Assembly: GCF_013385425.1 (NCBI RefSeq)
Contig: NZ_JACAQA010000019.1
Coordinates: forward strand, 124,001-188,000
Direction of reading: 5' to 3'
DNA: 64,000 nt
From: Pseudomonas gingeri
GTDB lineage: Bacteria; Pseudomonadota; Gammaproteobacteria; Pseudomonadales; Pseudomonadaceae
The position numbers and the translations under genes are program-made. Below, piece after piece: positions 35,112-42,959 of this stretch (position 1 is the stretch's first letter; each line of letters begins with the position of its first letter). A model generated the notes under the pieces. The model did not search any database. It was not told the origin of the DNA and worked only from the letters and a program-made list of their open reading frames with translations.

Positions 35112-35327
35112 CACAGCCTGCTTGCCGCGGTGGTATTACACGATAACAACCTGGCGGCGCGGTATGCCGATCAGTTGGCGGTGTTGCGCCAGGGTCGCCT
35201 GTTTGCCAACGGCGCGCCCCAGGCGATTCTCAGCCCGAGGCTGTTTGCCGAAGTGTATGGCGTGCAGGCGTGGATCGAGCGCTGTTCACGGGACACCGTG
35301 CAGGTCATGGTCAACCACGCCCTGTAG
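35112..35327 (+). pseudogene. 3' stump of a FecE-type ABC transporter ATPase gene
   Basis: About 71 codons in frame encode the C-terminal end of an iron-siderophore/haem-type ABC ATPase: the switch histidine region VVLHDNNLAARYAD, then LAVLRQGRLFANGAPQAIL, LFAEVYGVQAWIE and the end VQVMVNHAL. Walker A, signature and Walker B motifs are all missing, and the frame is joined directly to a REP half-site, so the gene has lost about two thirds of its 5' end. Its stop lies 42 bases inside the converging isochorismatase-like gene. Confidence 0.8.
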
Positions 35328-35882
35328 CCCGAGCAGCACGCGGCTGGACACCACCGTCGCATACTCGCCATGCAGATTGCCCAGGGACATGGCATGAACC
35401 TCCTGGGCAGTGTGGGGCGTACCAAAATAGTCGGTTTTGTCGAAGGTATAGCACGCATCCTCCACCACCCAGGTCTCAAACCCGAGGTTGCCGGCCGTCC
35501 GCGCGGTCGCCTCCACGGAGTTATGGGTCGCTACGCCGACAATCACCAACTGCTCGATACCGCTCTCGCGTAGCCAAGCCTCCAACCCGGTCGCGCAAAA
35601 CGCATCCGGCACCCGCTTGCGCACCAGCCGTTCGCCCTCCCCCGGCGCAAAGCGCTGCTGGAACTCGACTCCCGACTGTCCGGGCCAGAACACCGACTCC
35701 GGCGAATGCGACAGATGCTGGACATGCACAATCGGACGCGCGGTTTCACGCCACTGTTGCAACAGCTCAAGCATGCGCGCCTCGGCCTCGGGATTGTTGC
35801 GTGGTCCCAGCCGCGGATGAAGAATGCCTTGCTGCTGGTCGATCAGGATCAACGCCGCGTTTACCTGGATATCCCTGTTCAT
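35286..35882 (-). CDS. Isochorismatase-family (cysteine hydrolase fold) protein with Ser at the Cys site
   Basis: A 198-residue isochorismatase-like hydrolase. The Asp of the triad is D15 (LILIDQQQG), the Lys is K89 (RLVRKRVPDAF), but the position normally holding the nucleophilic Cys (TxxCVxxTAR) reads THNSVEATAR with S122. This occurs in subgroups of the family and in true isochorismatases, so activity is uncertain. GGAAGGG lies upstream of the ATG. Its 3' end overlaps the ABC ATPase remnant. No siderophore genes remain nearby. Confidence 0.88.
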   Translation of the reverse strand: MNRDIQVNAALILIDQQQGILHPRLGPRNNPEAEARMLELLQQWRETARPIVHVQHLSHSPESVFWPGQSGVEFQQRFAPGEGERLVRKRVPDAFCATGLEAWLRESGIEQLVIVGVATHNSVEATARTAGNLGFETWVVEDACYTFDKTDYFGTPHTAQEVHAMSLGNLHGEYATVVSSRVLLGLQGVVDHDLHGVP

Positions 35883-36004
35883 GCCTTTTCCCTTCCGATT
35901 TATCGCTCAAAACTCGAAATAAGCCCGCCCGCTGTCTTGCGCGCCTTCCTCCTGCTCACTAACGTAGCGCCTTTACTGACGCTACCCCCCGCAGGAGCTT
36001 TGCC

Positions 36005-38458
36005 ATGGCCTCGCCAGCCTTTTCCTTCTCTCTCAAGCAATGTGGCGTTGCCGCCGCCATGGCGGGCCTGCTCGGCCTGACTGGTTGCCAGACCTGGAAC
36101 TCCCAGGACAGCCTGCCACCGACCTCCGGCGTACAGCCGATCAAGGGCCTGGCACAGAACGTCTCGGTACGCCGCAACAGCCTCGGCATGCCGCTGATCG
36201 AAAGCAACAGCTTTCACGATGCGCTGTTCACCCTCGGTTATGTCCACGCCAGCGACCGCATCACCCAGATGGTCACCCTGCGCCTGCTCGCCCAGGGCCG
36301 GCTGGCCGAAATCAACGGCCCGGACGCCCTCGACAGCGACCGATTCATGCGCGCCGTCAACCTGAAGAAAAGCGCCGGCGAGTTGTACAACGCCTCGTCG
36401 CCACGGCTCAAGCGCTTCTTCGAAGTCTATGCGCGCGGCGTCAACGCCTACCTGTTCCGCTACCGCGACAAGCTGCCGCCGGACCTGGCCAGCAGCGGCT
36501 ACCAGCCGGAATACTGGAAACCGGAAGATTCGGCGCTGATCTTCTGCCTGCTCAACTTCAACCTGTCGGCCAACCTGCAGCAAGAGATTGCCAGCCTGGT
36601 CCTGGCGCAGAAAGTCGGCGTCGACAAGCTCGCCTGGCTGACCCCGGCCGCCCCGGACGAACCGCTGCCCCTGGCCGAAGCCGAGAAACTCAAGGGCATC
36701 GCCCTGAGCCAGGTCTCGGGCCTCGGCGCGCTGAACAAGGCCGCCGAGCAAGTCGCCGCGTTGAATATCCTCGGCTCCGGCACCTCGACCAACTGGGCCA
36801 TCGGCCCGCAACGCGCCCGCAGCGGCAAGAGCCTGCTGGCCGCCGACCTGCAACAGCCGACCAGCGCCCCCGCCGCCTGGAACTACGTACAGATTTACGC
36901 GCCGAAGTACCGGGCCGCCGGGACCTCGATCGCCGGCCTGCCGATGCTGCTGTCCGGTTTCAACGGCAAGGTGGCCTGGAGCATGGCCGCCGTCCCGGGG
37001 GACAACCAGGACCTGTTCCTGGAAAAACTCAAGCGCCAGGGCAATGCGCTCTATTACGAAGCCGACGGCAAGTGGCTGCCGGCCATCGTGCGCAACGAAA
37101 CCTACTTCATCAAGGGCCAGCGCTCGATCCGCGAGACGGTGTTCGAAACCCGCCACGGCCCGCTGCTCAACAGTGCACTGGACAACAGCGCCTTGACCGG
37201 CGGCTACGGCCTGGCCCTGCAGAGCGCCTCGTTCAAGGACGACAAGAGCCTGGATGCGTTCTTCGACCTGTCCCGTGCCCAGAGCGCCGAGAAAGCCTCG
37301 GATGCCAGCCGGGAAATCCGCGCCATCGCGCTGAACATGGTCTTTGCCGACGCCAGTCATATCGGCTGGCAGGTCACCGGGCGCTTCCCCAACCGCCGCG
37401 AAGGCGAAGGCCTGTTGCCGTCGCCGGGCTGGGACGGCCGCTTCGACTGGGACGGCTACGCCGACGCGATGCTCCACCCTTATGACCAGGACCCGGGCCA
37501 GGGCTGGCTGGGCACCGCCAACCAGCGCACGGCGGCGCGCGGCTACGGCATGCAACTGTCCAACGCCTGGTACTACCCGGAACGCGGCGAACGCCTGGCT
37601 GAACTGGCCGCGGCCGGCAAGCAGGACAGCCGCAGCACCATCGCCATGCAATACGACCAGAGCACCACGTTCGCCAACAAGCTGAAGAAGATGTTCGAAG
37701 CGCCAGGCATGGCCTTGCCGCTCAAGCAGGCCATCGACGCCCTGCCGGAAGCCGAACGCGGCAAGGCACGCGAAGCCCTCAGCCGGTTGATGGCGTTCGA
37801 CGGCAGGCTCAGCGCGACCTCGGCCGACGCCGCGCTGTACGAACTGTTCCTGCAGGAAAGCATGAAGCAGATCTTCCTCGACAAACTCGGCCCGGAAAAC
37901 GGTCCGGTGTGGCAGGCCTTTGTCGCCAACGGCAAGCTGTCCTACTCGGCCCAGGCCGATCACCTGTTGGGCCGCGAGGACAGCCCGTTCTGGGATGACA
38001 GCCGCACGCCACAGAAGGAAGACAAGCCGGCGATCCTGGCCCGCAGCCTGGCGGCGGCGATCAGCGCCGGTGACAGCCTGCTAGGCAGCAATCACAAGGC
38101 CTGGCAATGGGGCACGCTGCACCGTTATAGCTGGAAGAACGGCGCCGGCCAGGTGATTCGCGGACCGATCCAGGCCGGCGGCGACCACACCACGCTGAAC
38201 ACCTCGGCCTATGCCTGGGGCGGCGGGAACTTCGATGTCACCCAGGTGCCCGGCGTGCGCATGATCGTCGACTTCGGCCAGATCGAACCGATGAGCGGCC
38301 AGCAGAGCCCCGGACAGTCCGGCAACCCGGCCAGCCCGAGCTACGCCAGCGGTATCGATGGCTGGCTGAAGGCCCAGTACGTCAGCTTCCCGATGCAGCA
38401 GCAGAACTTCGACAAGGCCTACGGCACCACGCGCCTGACCCTGACGCCCGGCAAGTAA
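36005..38458 (+). CDS. Penicillin acylase/AHL acylase-family lipoprotein
   Basis: An 817-residue Ntn-hydrolase of the penicillin amidase family, which mature by self-cleavage into alpha and beta chains. Lipobox LTGC (C28) suggests an envelope lipoprotein, unlike secreted PvdQ. The alpha-chain region covers about residues 45-250; the probable self-cleavage site precedes S261 (GSGTSTNWAIGP, with W264 matching the S-N-x-W of penicillin acylase). Beta-chain landmarks include SLLAADLQQP, GVRMIVDFGQIEPM and PGQSGNPASPSY near the end. Substrate could be acyl-homoserine lactones or other amides; no specificity can be read. AGGAG lies 7 bases upstream of the ATG; the gene is monocistronic. Confidence 0.9.
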   Translation: MASPAFSFSLKQCGVAAAMAGLLGLTGCQTWNSQDSLPPTSGVQPIKGLAQNVSVRRNSLGMPLIESNSFHDALFTLGYVHASDRITQMVTLRLLAQGRLAEINGPDALDSDRFMRAVNLKKSAGELYNASSPRLKRFFEVYARGVNAYLFRYRDKLPPDLASSGYQPEYWKPEDSALIFCLLNFNLSANLQQEIASLVLAQKVGVDKLAWLTPAAPDEPLPLAEAEKLKGIALSQVSGLGALNKAAEQVAALNILGSGTSTNWAIGPQRARSGKSLLAADLQQPTSAPAAWNYVQIYAPKYRAAGTSIAGLPMLLSGFNGKVAWSMAAVPGDNQDLFLEKLKRQGNALYYEADGKWLPAIVRNETYFIKGQRSIRETVFETRHGPLLNSALDNSALTGGYGLALQSASFKDDKSLDAFFDLSRAQSAEKASDASREIRAIALNMVFADASHIGWQVTGRFPNRREGEGLLPSPGWDGRFDWDGYADAMLHPYDQDPGQGWLGTANQRTAARGYGMQLSNAWYYPERGERLAELAAAGKQDSRSTIAMQYDQSTTFANKLKKMFEAPGMALPLKQAIDALPEAERGKAREALSRLMAFDGRLSATSADAALYELFLQESMKQIFLDKLGPENGPVWQAFVANGKLSYSAQADHLLGREDSPFWDDSRTPQKEDKPAILARSLAAAISAGDSLLGSNHKAWQWGTLHRYSWKNGAGQVIRGPIQAGGDHTTLNTSAYAWGGGNFDVTQVPGVRMIVDFGQIEPMSGQQSPGQSGNPASPSYASGIDGWLKAQYVSFPMQQQNFDKAYGTTRLTLTPGK

Positions 38459-38480
38459 CACTCCACGGCCGGGTCCGGCC

Positions 38481-38506
38481 TGCCAGCGATGGCCTCATCG
38501 CTGGCA
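38481..38506. repeat. Perfect hairpin after the acylase gene
   Basis: TGCCAGCGATG-GCCT-CATCGCTGGCA: an 11-bp perfect stem with a four-base loop and no T-run, 22 bases after the stop. Its arms resemble REP arms (CCAGCGATG), so it may be a minimal palindromic repeat or an mRNA 3'-end stabiliser. Confidence 0.65.
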
Positions 38507-38674
38507 AGTCGGTTCCTAAAGTTACGGATGTCACCCTTCCCGCCGCGTAACTGCACTCTTTTCTCACTCGCGGACGCACCAATATTGTGCAATTTATTTC
38601 AGCCGCCCAATTTCGGGCATGATTAGCTGGCTCGGAGCCATATTCCTGCCTTTTAAAACACTTGTTCGTGACTC

Positions 38675-38690
38675 TGGTTCGGAAATTGCT
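38675..38690 (+). promoter_or_regulatory. Sigma-54-type promoter of the aot operon
   Basis: TGGTTC-GGAAA-TTGCT fits TGGYAC-N5-TTGCW with one mismatch; the -24 GG and -12 GC pairs are at exact spacing. It lies 80 bases upstream of the aotJ ATG. Nitrogen- or carbon/nitrogen-controlled amino-acid uptake would fit. Confidence 0.65.
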
Positions 38691-38770
38691 ACTTTTATCA
38701 GGTCATACGCGTTCCAGTAACAGTACTCAGTGCGCCACAAGCGCTCATATTGGTTTTTAGGGAATAAATA

Positions 38771-39550
38771 ATGAAAAAAGCATTGCTGACCCTTTCTGCA
38801 CTGGCTCTCTGCATGGCCGCCGGTTCCGCTATGGCCAAGGAATACAAGGAACTGCGCTTCGGCGTCGATCCTTCCTACGCGCCATTCGAATCCAAGGCTG
38901 CAGACGGTAGCCTGGTCGGCTTCGACATTGATCTGGGCAACGCCATCTGTGCCGAGCTGAAGGTCAAGTGCAAATGGGTCGAAAGTGACTTCGACGGCAT
39001 GATCCCGGGCTTGAACGCCAACAAGTTCGACGGTGTGATTTCGTCGATGACCGTGACCGAAGCCCGCGAGAAGGCCATTGACTTCTCCAAGGAGCTGTTC
39101 TCCGGCCCGACTTCCCTGGTGTTCAAAAAGGGTGCGAACTTCTCCACGCCTGAGTCCCTCAAGGGCAAAACCGTGGGCTACGAGCAAGGCACCATCCAGG
39201 AAGCCTACGCCAAGGCCGTACTGGACAAGGCTGGTGTGACCACCAAGGCCTACGCCAACCAGGACCAGGTTTATGCTGACCTGACCTCCGGCCGCCTCGA
39301 CGCTTCGGTGCAGGATATGCTGCAAGCCGAACTGGGCTTCCTGAAGTCGCCAGCGGGCGCCGGCTACGAAGTCAGCAAGCCGATCGACGATCCACTGCTG
39401 CCGGCTAAAACCGCGGTCGGTATCAAAAAAGGCAACAAAGAGCTGAAAGCCCTGTTGGATAAAGGTATCGACGCGTTACACAAAGATGGCAAGTACGCGG
39501 AAATCCAGAAGAAGAACTTTGGTGATCTGAACCTGTACAGCGGGAAGTGA
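38771..39550 (+). CDS. aotJ: Arginine/ornithine-type ABC transporter, periplasmic binding protein
   Basis: A 259-residue polar-amino-acid binding protein (SBP family 3, HisJ/ArgT/AotJ group). Signal peptide MKKALLTLSALALCMAAGSAMA, then LRFGVDPSYAPFESKAADGS, GFDIDLGNAIC, and DFDGMIPGLNANKFDGVISSM; the ligand-carboxylate Arg-Asp features follow (VTEAREKAIDFSK and an AAELDA-like SGRLDASVQDM). The basic-amino-acid group is suggested by similarity to AotJ and by the operon order J-Q-M-O-P. GGGAATAAATA precedes the ATG. Followed by a hairpin at 39557-39584 that may raise its expression relative to the membrane genes. Confidence 0.9.
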   Translation: MKKALLTLSALALCMAAGSAMAKEYKELRFGVDPSYAPFESKAADGSLVGFDIDLGNAICAELKVKCKWVESDFDGMIPGLNANKFDGVISSMTVTEAREKAIDFSKELFSGPTSLVFKKGANFSTPESLKGKTVGYEQGTIQEAYAKAVLDKAGVTTKAYANQDQVYADLTSGRLDASVQDMLQAELGFLKSPAGAGYEVSKPIDDPLLPAKTAVGIKKGNKELKALLDKGIDALHKDGKYAEIQKKNFGDLNLYSGK

Positions 39551-39556
39551 TCCCTT

Positions 39557-39584
39557 GGCGCCCCTCGTCCGAGGGGCGCCTTTT
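39557..39584 (+). terminator. Intra-operon attenuating/stabilising hairpin after aotJ
   Basis: GGCGCCCCTC-GTCC-GAGGGGCGCC followed by TTTT: a perfect 10-bp stem. Such a structure after a binding-protein gene usually makes that protein more abundant than the downstream permeases. Confidence 0.8.
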
Positions 39585-39608
39585 CGACTGCCAAAGGTCT
39601 GATTTTTC

Positions 39609-40337
39609 ATGTTCGACAACCTCCTGCAAACTCTGGGGCTTTCGGCCTTCAGCCTGAAGGGCTTTGGCCCGATCCTGCTGCAAGGCACCTGGATGACCGT
39701 CCAGCTCTCCATCCTCTCGCTGCTGGTCAGCGTGCTACTGGGCCTGCTCGGCGCCAGTGCCAAATTATCCAGCTTCAGCCTGTTGCGCATTCCGGCCCAG
39801 CTCTACACCACGCTGATTCGCGGGGTGCCCGACCTGGTGCTGATGCTGCTGATTTTCTACAGCCTGCAAACCTGGCTCTCGACCCTGACCGATGCCATGG
39901 ACTGGGACTACATCGAGATTGACCCGTTTGCCGCCGGGGTCATCACCCTGGGCTTTATCTACGGTGCCTATTTCACCGAAACCTTCCGTGGCGCGATTCT
40001 CGCCGTGCCACGCGGGCAGCTTGAAGCCGCCACCGCCTATGGCCTGACCCGGGCCCAGCGGTTCCGCTTCGTGACCTTTCCGCAAATGATGCGCTTTGCC
40101 CTGCCGGGGATCGGCAACAACTGGATGGTGATCCTCAAGGCCACCGCGCTGGTCTCGATCATCGGCCTGGCCGACCTGGTCAAGGCTGCCCAGGACGCGG
40201 GCAAGAGCACTTATCAACTGTTCTACTTCCTGGTACTCGCCGCCTTGATCTACCTGCTTATTACCAGTGCTTCGAACTATGTCCTGCGCTGGCTGGAACG
40301 CCGCTACGCCGCGGGCGCCCGGGAGGCCGTGCGATGA
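39609..40337 (+). CDS. aotQ: Arginine/ornithine-type ABC transporter, permease Q
   Basis: A 242-residue inner-membrane permease with five predicted helices and the cytoplasmic EAA loop GQLEAATAYGLTRAQRFRFV (about residues 138-157), which docks on the ATPase. HisQ/AotQ group by position and similarity. Its last four bases overlap the start of aotM (ATGA), so the two permeases are translated in balance. Confidence 0.92.
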   Translation: MFDNLLQTLGLSAFSLKGFGPILLQGTWMTVQLSILSLLVSVLLGLLGASAKLSSFSLLRIPAQLYTTLIRGVPDLVLMLLIFYSLQTWLSTLTDAMDWDYIEIDPFAAGVITLGFIYGAYFTETFRGAILAVPRGQLEAATAYGLTRAQRFRFVTFPQMMRFALPGIGNNWMVILKATALVSIIGLADLVKAAQDAGKSTYQLFYFLVLAALIYLLITSASNYVLRWLERRYAAGAREAVR

Positions 40338-41044
40338 TCGAACTCCTGCAGCAATACTGGCGGCCGTTCCTCTACAGCGACGGCCAGCACATCACCGGCC
40401 TGGCCATGACCCTGTGGCTGCTCAGCGCCTCGATCTTCTTCGGTTTCCTGGTGTCGATCCCGCTGTCCATCGCCCGGGTCTCGCCCAAGCGTCGCATCCG
40501 CTGGCCGGTGGAGTTCTACACCTACCTGTTCCGTGGCACGCCGCTGTATATCCAACTGCTGATCTGCTACACCGGGATCTACAGCCTGGAAGCGGTCCGC
40601 GAACAGCCGCTGCTGAACTCGTTCTTCCGCGATGCGATGAACTGCACCATCTTGGCCTTCGCCCTGAATACCTGCGCCTACACCACGGAGATCTTTGCCG
40701 GGGCGATCCGCAGCATGAACCACGGTGAAGTCGAGGCGGCCAAGGCCTACGGCCTGAGCGGCTGGAAGCTCTACGCCTATGTGATCATGCCCTCGGCCCT
40801 GCGCCGCTCGTTGCCCTACTACAGCAACGAAGTGATCCTGATGCTGCACTCCACCACCGTGGCGTTCACCGCGACCATCCCGGACATCCTGAAAATCGCC
40901 CGGGACGCCAACTCGGCGACCTACATGACTTTCCAGTCGTTCGGTATCGCCGCGATCATCTACCTGACGATCACCTTTACCCTGGTCGGTCTGTTCCGTC
41001 TGGCCGAGCGCCGCTGGCTGGCCTTTCTCGGCCCGGCACACTAG
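40334..41044 (+). CDS. aotM: Arginine/ornithine-type ABC transporter, permease M
   Basis: A 236-residue second permease, HisM/AotM group, with the EAA loop GEVEAAKAYGLSGWKLYAYV at about residues 132-151 and five helices. It forms a heterodimer with AotQ. Eleven bases separate it from aotO. Confidence 0.92.
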   Translation: MIELLQQYWRPFLYSDGQHITGLAMTLWLLSASIFFGFLVSIPLSIARVSPKRRIRWPVEFYTYLFRGTPLYIQLLICYTGIYSLEAVREQPLLNSFFRDAMNCTILAFALNTCAYTTEIFAGAIRSMNHGEVEAAKAYGLSGWKLYAYVIMPSALRRSLPYYSNEVILMLHSTTVAFTATIPDILKIARDANSATYMTFQSFGIAAIIYLTITFTLVGLFRLAERRWLAFLGPAH

Positions 41045-41055
41045 GACTCCAGAGC

Positions 41056-42174
41056 ATGCGTCATCTGACTCACGAGCTGCTGGCTCCCCTGCCGGGCACG
41101 ACCCGGCAGATCCACAGCTTTCATTTCGGTCCGTCGCGGTCCGCGGGCAAGATCTACATCCAGTCGTCCCTGCACGCCGACGAACTGCCCGGCATGCTGG
41201 TGGCCTGGCACCTCAAGCAACGCCTGGCCGAGCTGGAACAGGCCGGCGCCCTGCGCAGCGAAATCGTGCTGGTACCGGTGGCCAATCCGATCGGCCTGGA
41301 ACAGGTGCTGATGGACGTGCCGCTGGGGCGCTATGAGCTGGAAAGCGGGCAGAACTTCAATCGCTGGTTCGTCGATCTGAGTGACGAGATCGGCAACCAG
41401 ATCGAAGAGCAACTCAGCGACGATCCGGCGCACAACCTGCAACTGATCCGCAGCCACCTCAAGACCGCCCTGGCGGCGGAGGTGCCGGCGACCCAGTTGC
41501 AATCCCAGCGCCTGGCGTTGCAACGACTGGCCTGCGACGCGGACATGGTCCTGGACCTGCACTGCGACTTCGAAGCCGTGGCCCATCTGTACACCACGCC
41601 CGAAGCCTGGCCGCAGGTTGAACCGCTGGCCCGTTATATCGGCTCGCAAGCCAGCCTGCTGGCGACCGATTCCGGCGGCCAGTCGTTCGACGAATGCTTC
41701 ACCCTGCTCTGGTGGGACCTGCGCCAGCGCTTCGGCGACCGGTTCGCGATTCCCCAGGGCAGTTTTTCGGTGACCGTGGAACTGCGCGGCCAGGGCGATG
41801 TGAATCATCCCCAGGCACGTCTCGACTGCCAGGCGATCCTCGACTACCTGACGCACTTCGGCGCCATCGCCGGCGAGCCCGCGCCCTTGCCGGAGCTGCC
41901 GCACCCGGCAACGCCGCTGGCCGGTGTCGAGCCGGTGAGCACGCCGCTGGGCGGACTGCTGGTGTTCAGCGCCGTGCCGGGGCAATACCTGGAAGCCGGA
42001 GAGTTGATCGCCGAGATCATCGACCCGCTCAGCGACCGCGTCACCCCTGTTCATTGCAGCGCGGCGGGCCTGCTCTATGCCCGCTCGCTACGCCGCATGG
42101 CCACGGCCGGCATGGTGATTGCCCATGTCGCCGGCCGCGAAGCCTATCGCAGCGGCTATCTACTTTCTCCTTGA
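41056..42174 (+). CDS. aotO: AotO: succinylglutamate desuccinylase/aspartoacylase-family zinc hydrolase
   Basis: A 372-residue M14-like amidohydrolase located between permease and ATPase genes, as aotO is in the P. aeruginosa aotJQMOP-argR operon. Zinc ligands are visible: H40 and E43 (SSLHADELPG) and H169 (LDLHCDFEAV); GQNFNRWFVD supplies the Asn-Arg substrate pocket. The C-terminal about 90 residues form a separate beta domain resembling a lipoyl/biotinyl fold (GLLVFSAVPGQYLEAGELIA). It may trim N-acyl amino acids or dipeptides so that arginine-type substrates are released; the true substrate is unknown. It is coupled to aotP by 7 bases. Confidence 0.88.
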   Translation: MRHLTHELLAPLPGTTRQIHSFHFGPSRSAGKIYIQSSLHADELPGMLVAWHLKQRLAELEQAGALRSEIVLVPVANPIGLEQVLMDVPLGRYELESGQNFNRWFVDLSDEIGNQIEEQLSDDPAHNLQLIRSHLKTALAAEVPATQLQSQRLALQRLACDADMVLDLHCDFEAVAHLYTTPEAWPQVEPLARYIGSQASLLATDSGGQSFDECFTLLWWDLRQRFGDRFAIPQGSFSVTVELRGQGDVNHPQARLDCQAILDYLTHFGAIAGEPAPLPELPHPATPLAGVEPVSTPLGGLLVFSAVPGQYLEAGELIAEIIDPLSDRVTPVHCSAAGLLYARSLRRMATAGMVIAHVAGREAYRSGYLLSP

Positions 42175-42181
42175 GGTGCCC

Positions 42182-42946
42182 ATGTACAAACTGACCATTG
42201 AAGGCCTGCACAAGAGCTATGGCGAACACCAGGTGCTCAAGGGCGTCTCGCTCAAGGCCAAGACCGGCGACGTGATCAGCCTGATCGGCGCCAGCGGCTC
42301 GGGCAAGAGTACCTTCCTGCGCTGCATCAACTTTCTCGAAACGCCCAATGACGGCGCCATGAGCCTCGACGGCCAGGCGATCCGCATGGTCAGCGACAAG
42401 CACGGCATGCGCGTCGCCGACGACGCCGAGTTGCAGCGCCTGCGCACCCGCCTGGCCATGGTGTTCCAGCACTTCAACCTGTGGAGCCACATGAGCGTGC
42501 TGGAAAACATCACCATGGCCCCGCGCCGGGTGCTGGGGGTGAGCAAGAAAGACGCCGAGGACCGTGCCCGTCGCTACCTGGACAAGGTCGGCCTGCCGGC
42601 GCGGGTTGCCGATCAGTACCCGGCATTCCTGTCTGGCGGCCAGCAGCAGCGCGTGGCAATTGCCCGGGCGCTGGCGATGGAGCCGGAAGTGATGCTATTC
42701 GACGAACCGACCTCGGCGCTGGACCCGGAGCTGGTGGGTGAAGTGCTCAAGGTGATCCAGGGGCTGGCCGAGGAAGGCCGGACCATGATCATGGTGACCC
42801 ACGAGATGAGCTTCGCCCGCAAGGTTTCCAGCCAGGTGCTGTTCCTGCACCAGGGGTTGGTGGAAGAACAGGGCGCGCCGGACGATGTGTTGGGCAATCC
42901 GCAGAGCGAGCGGCTGCGGCAGTTCCTCAGTGGCAATCTGAAGTAA
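42182..42946 (+). CDS. aotP: Arginine/ornithine-type ABC transporter, ATPase
   Basis: A 254-residue ABC ATPase. Walker A GASGSGKS lies at 36-43, the signature LSGGQQQR near 150, and Walker B VMLFDEPTSALD near 170, with the switch MVTHEMSFARKV. HisP/AotP/GltL group. GAGGTG upstream sets the ATG at 42182. In P. aeruginosa the regulator gene argR follows aotP; here the next gene is pheC on the other strand. Confidence 0.94.
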   Translation: MYKLTIEGLHKSYGEHQVLKGVSLKAKTGDVISLIGASGSGKSTFLRCINFLETPNDGAMSLDGQAIRMVSDKHGMRVADDAELQRLRTRLAMVFQHFNLWSHMSVLENITMAPRRVLGVSKKDAEDRARRYLDKVGLPARVADQYPAFLSGGQQQRVAIARALAMEPEVMLFDEPTSALDPELVGEVLKVIQGLAEEGRTMIMVTHEMSFARKVSSQVLFLHQGLVEEQGAPDDVLGNPQSERLRQFLSGNLK

Positions 42947-42959
42947 TCGAAACGGCTCT

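Larger units (their letters stand above)
38459..38770. other. 312-base control region upstream of aotJ
   Basis: Contains the hairpin at 38481-38506 and a sigma-54-like promoter at 38675-38690. No coding frame on either strand looks real. Confidence 0.6.

Noticed and set aside
35900..37963. Long minus-strand frame opposite the acylase gene
   Set aside because: Low-complexity Val/Gly/Gln/Ala composition typical of reverse-frame reading; acylase motifs are on the plus strand.
38594..39325. Minus-strand frame across the aotJ promoter
   Set aside because: It is opposite aotJ and ends within the promoter region; no family resemblance.
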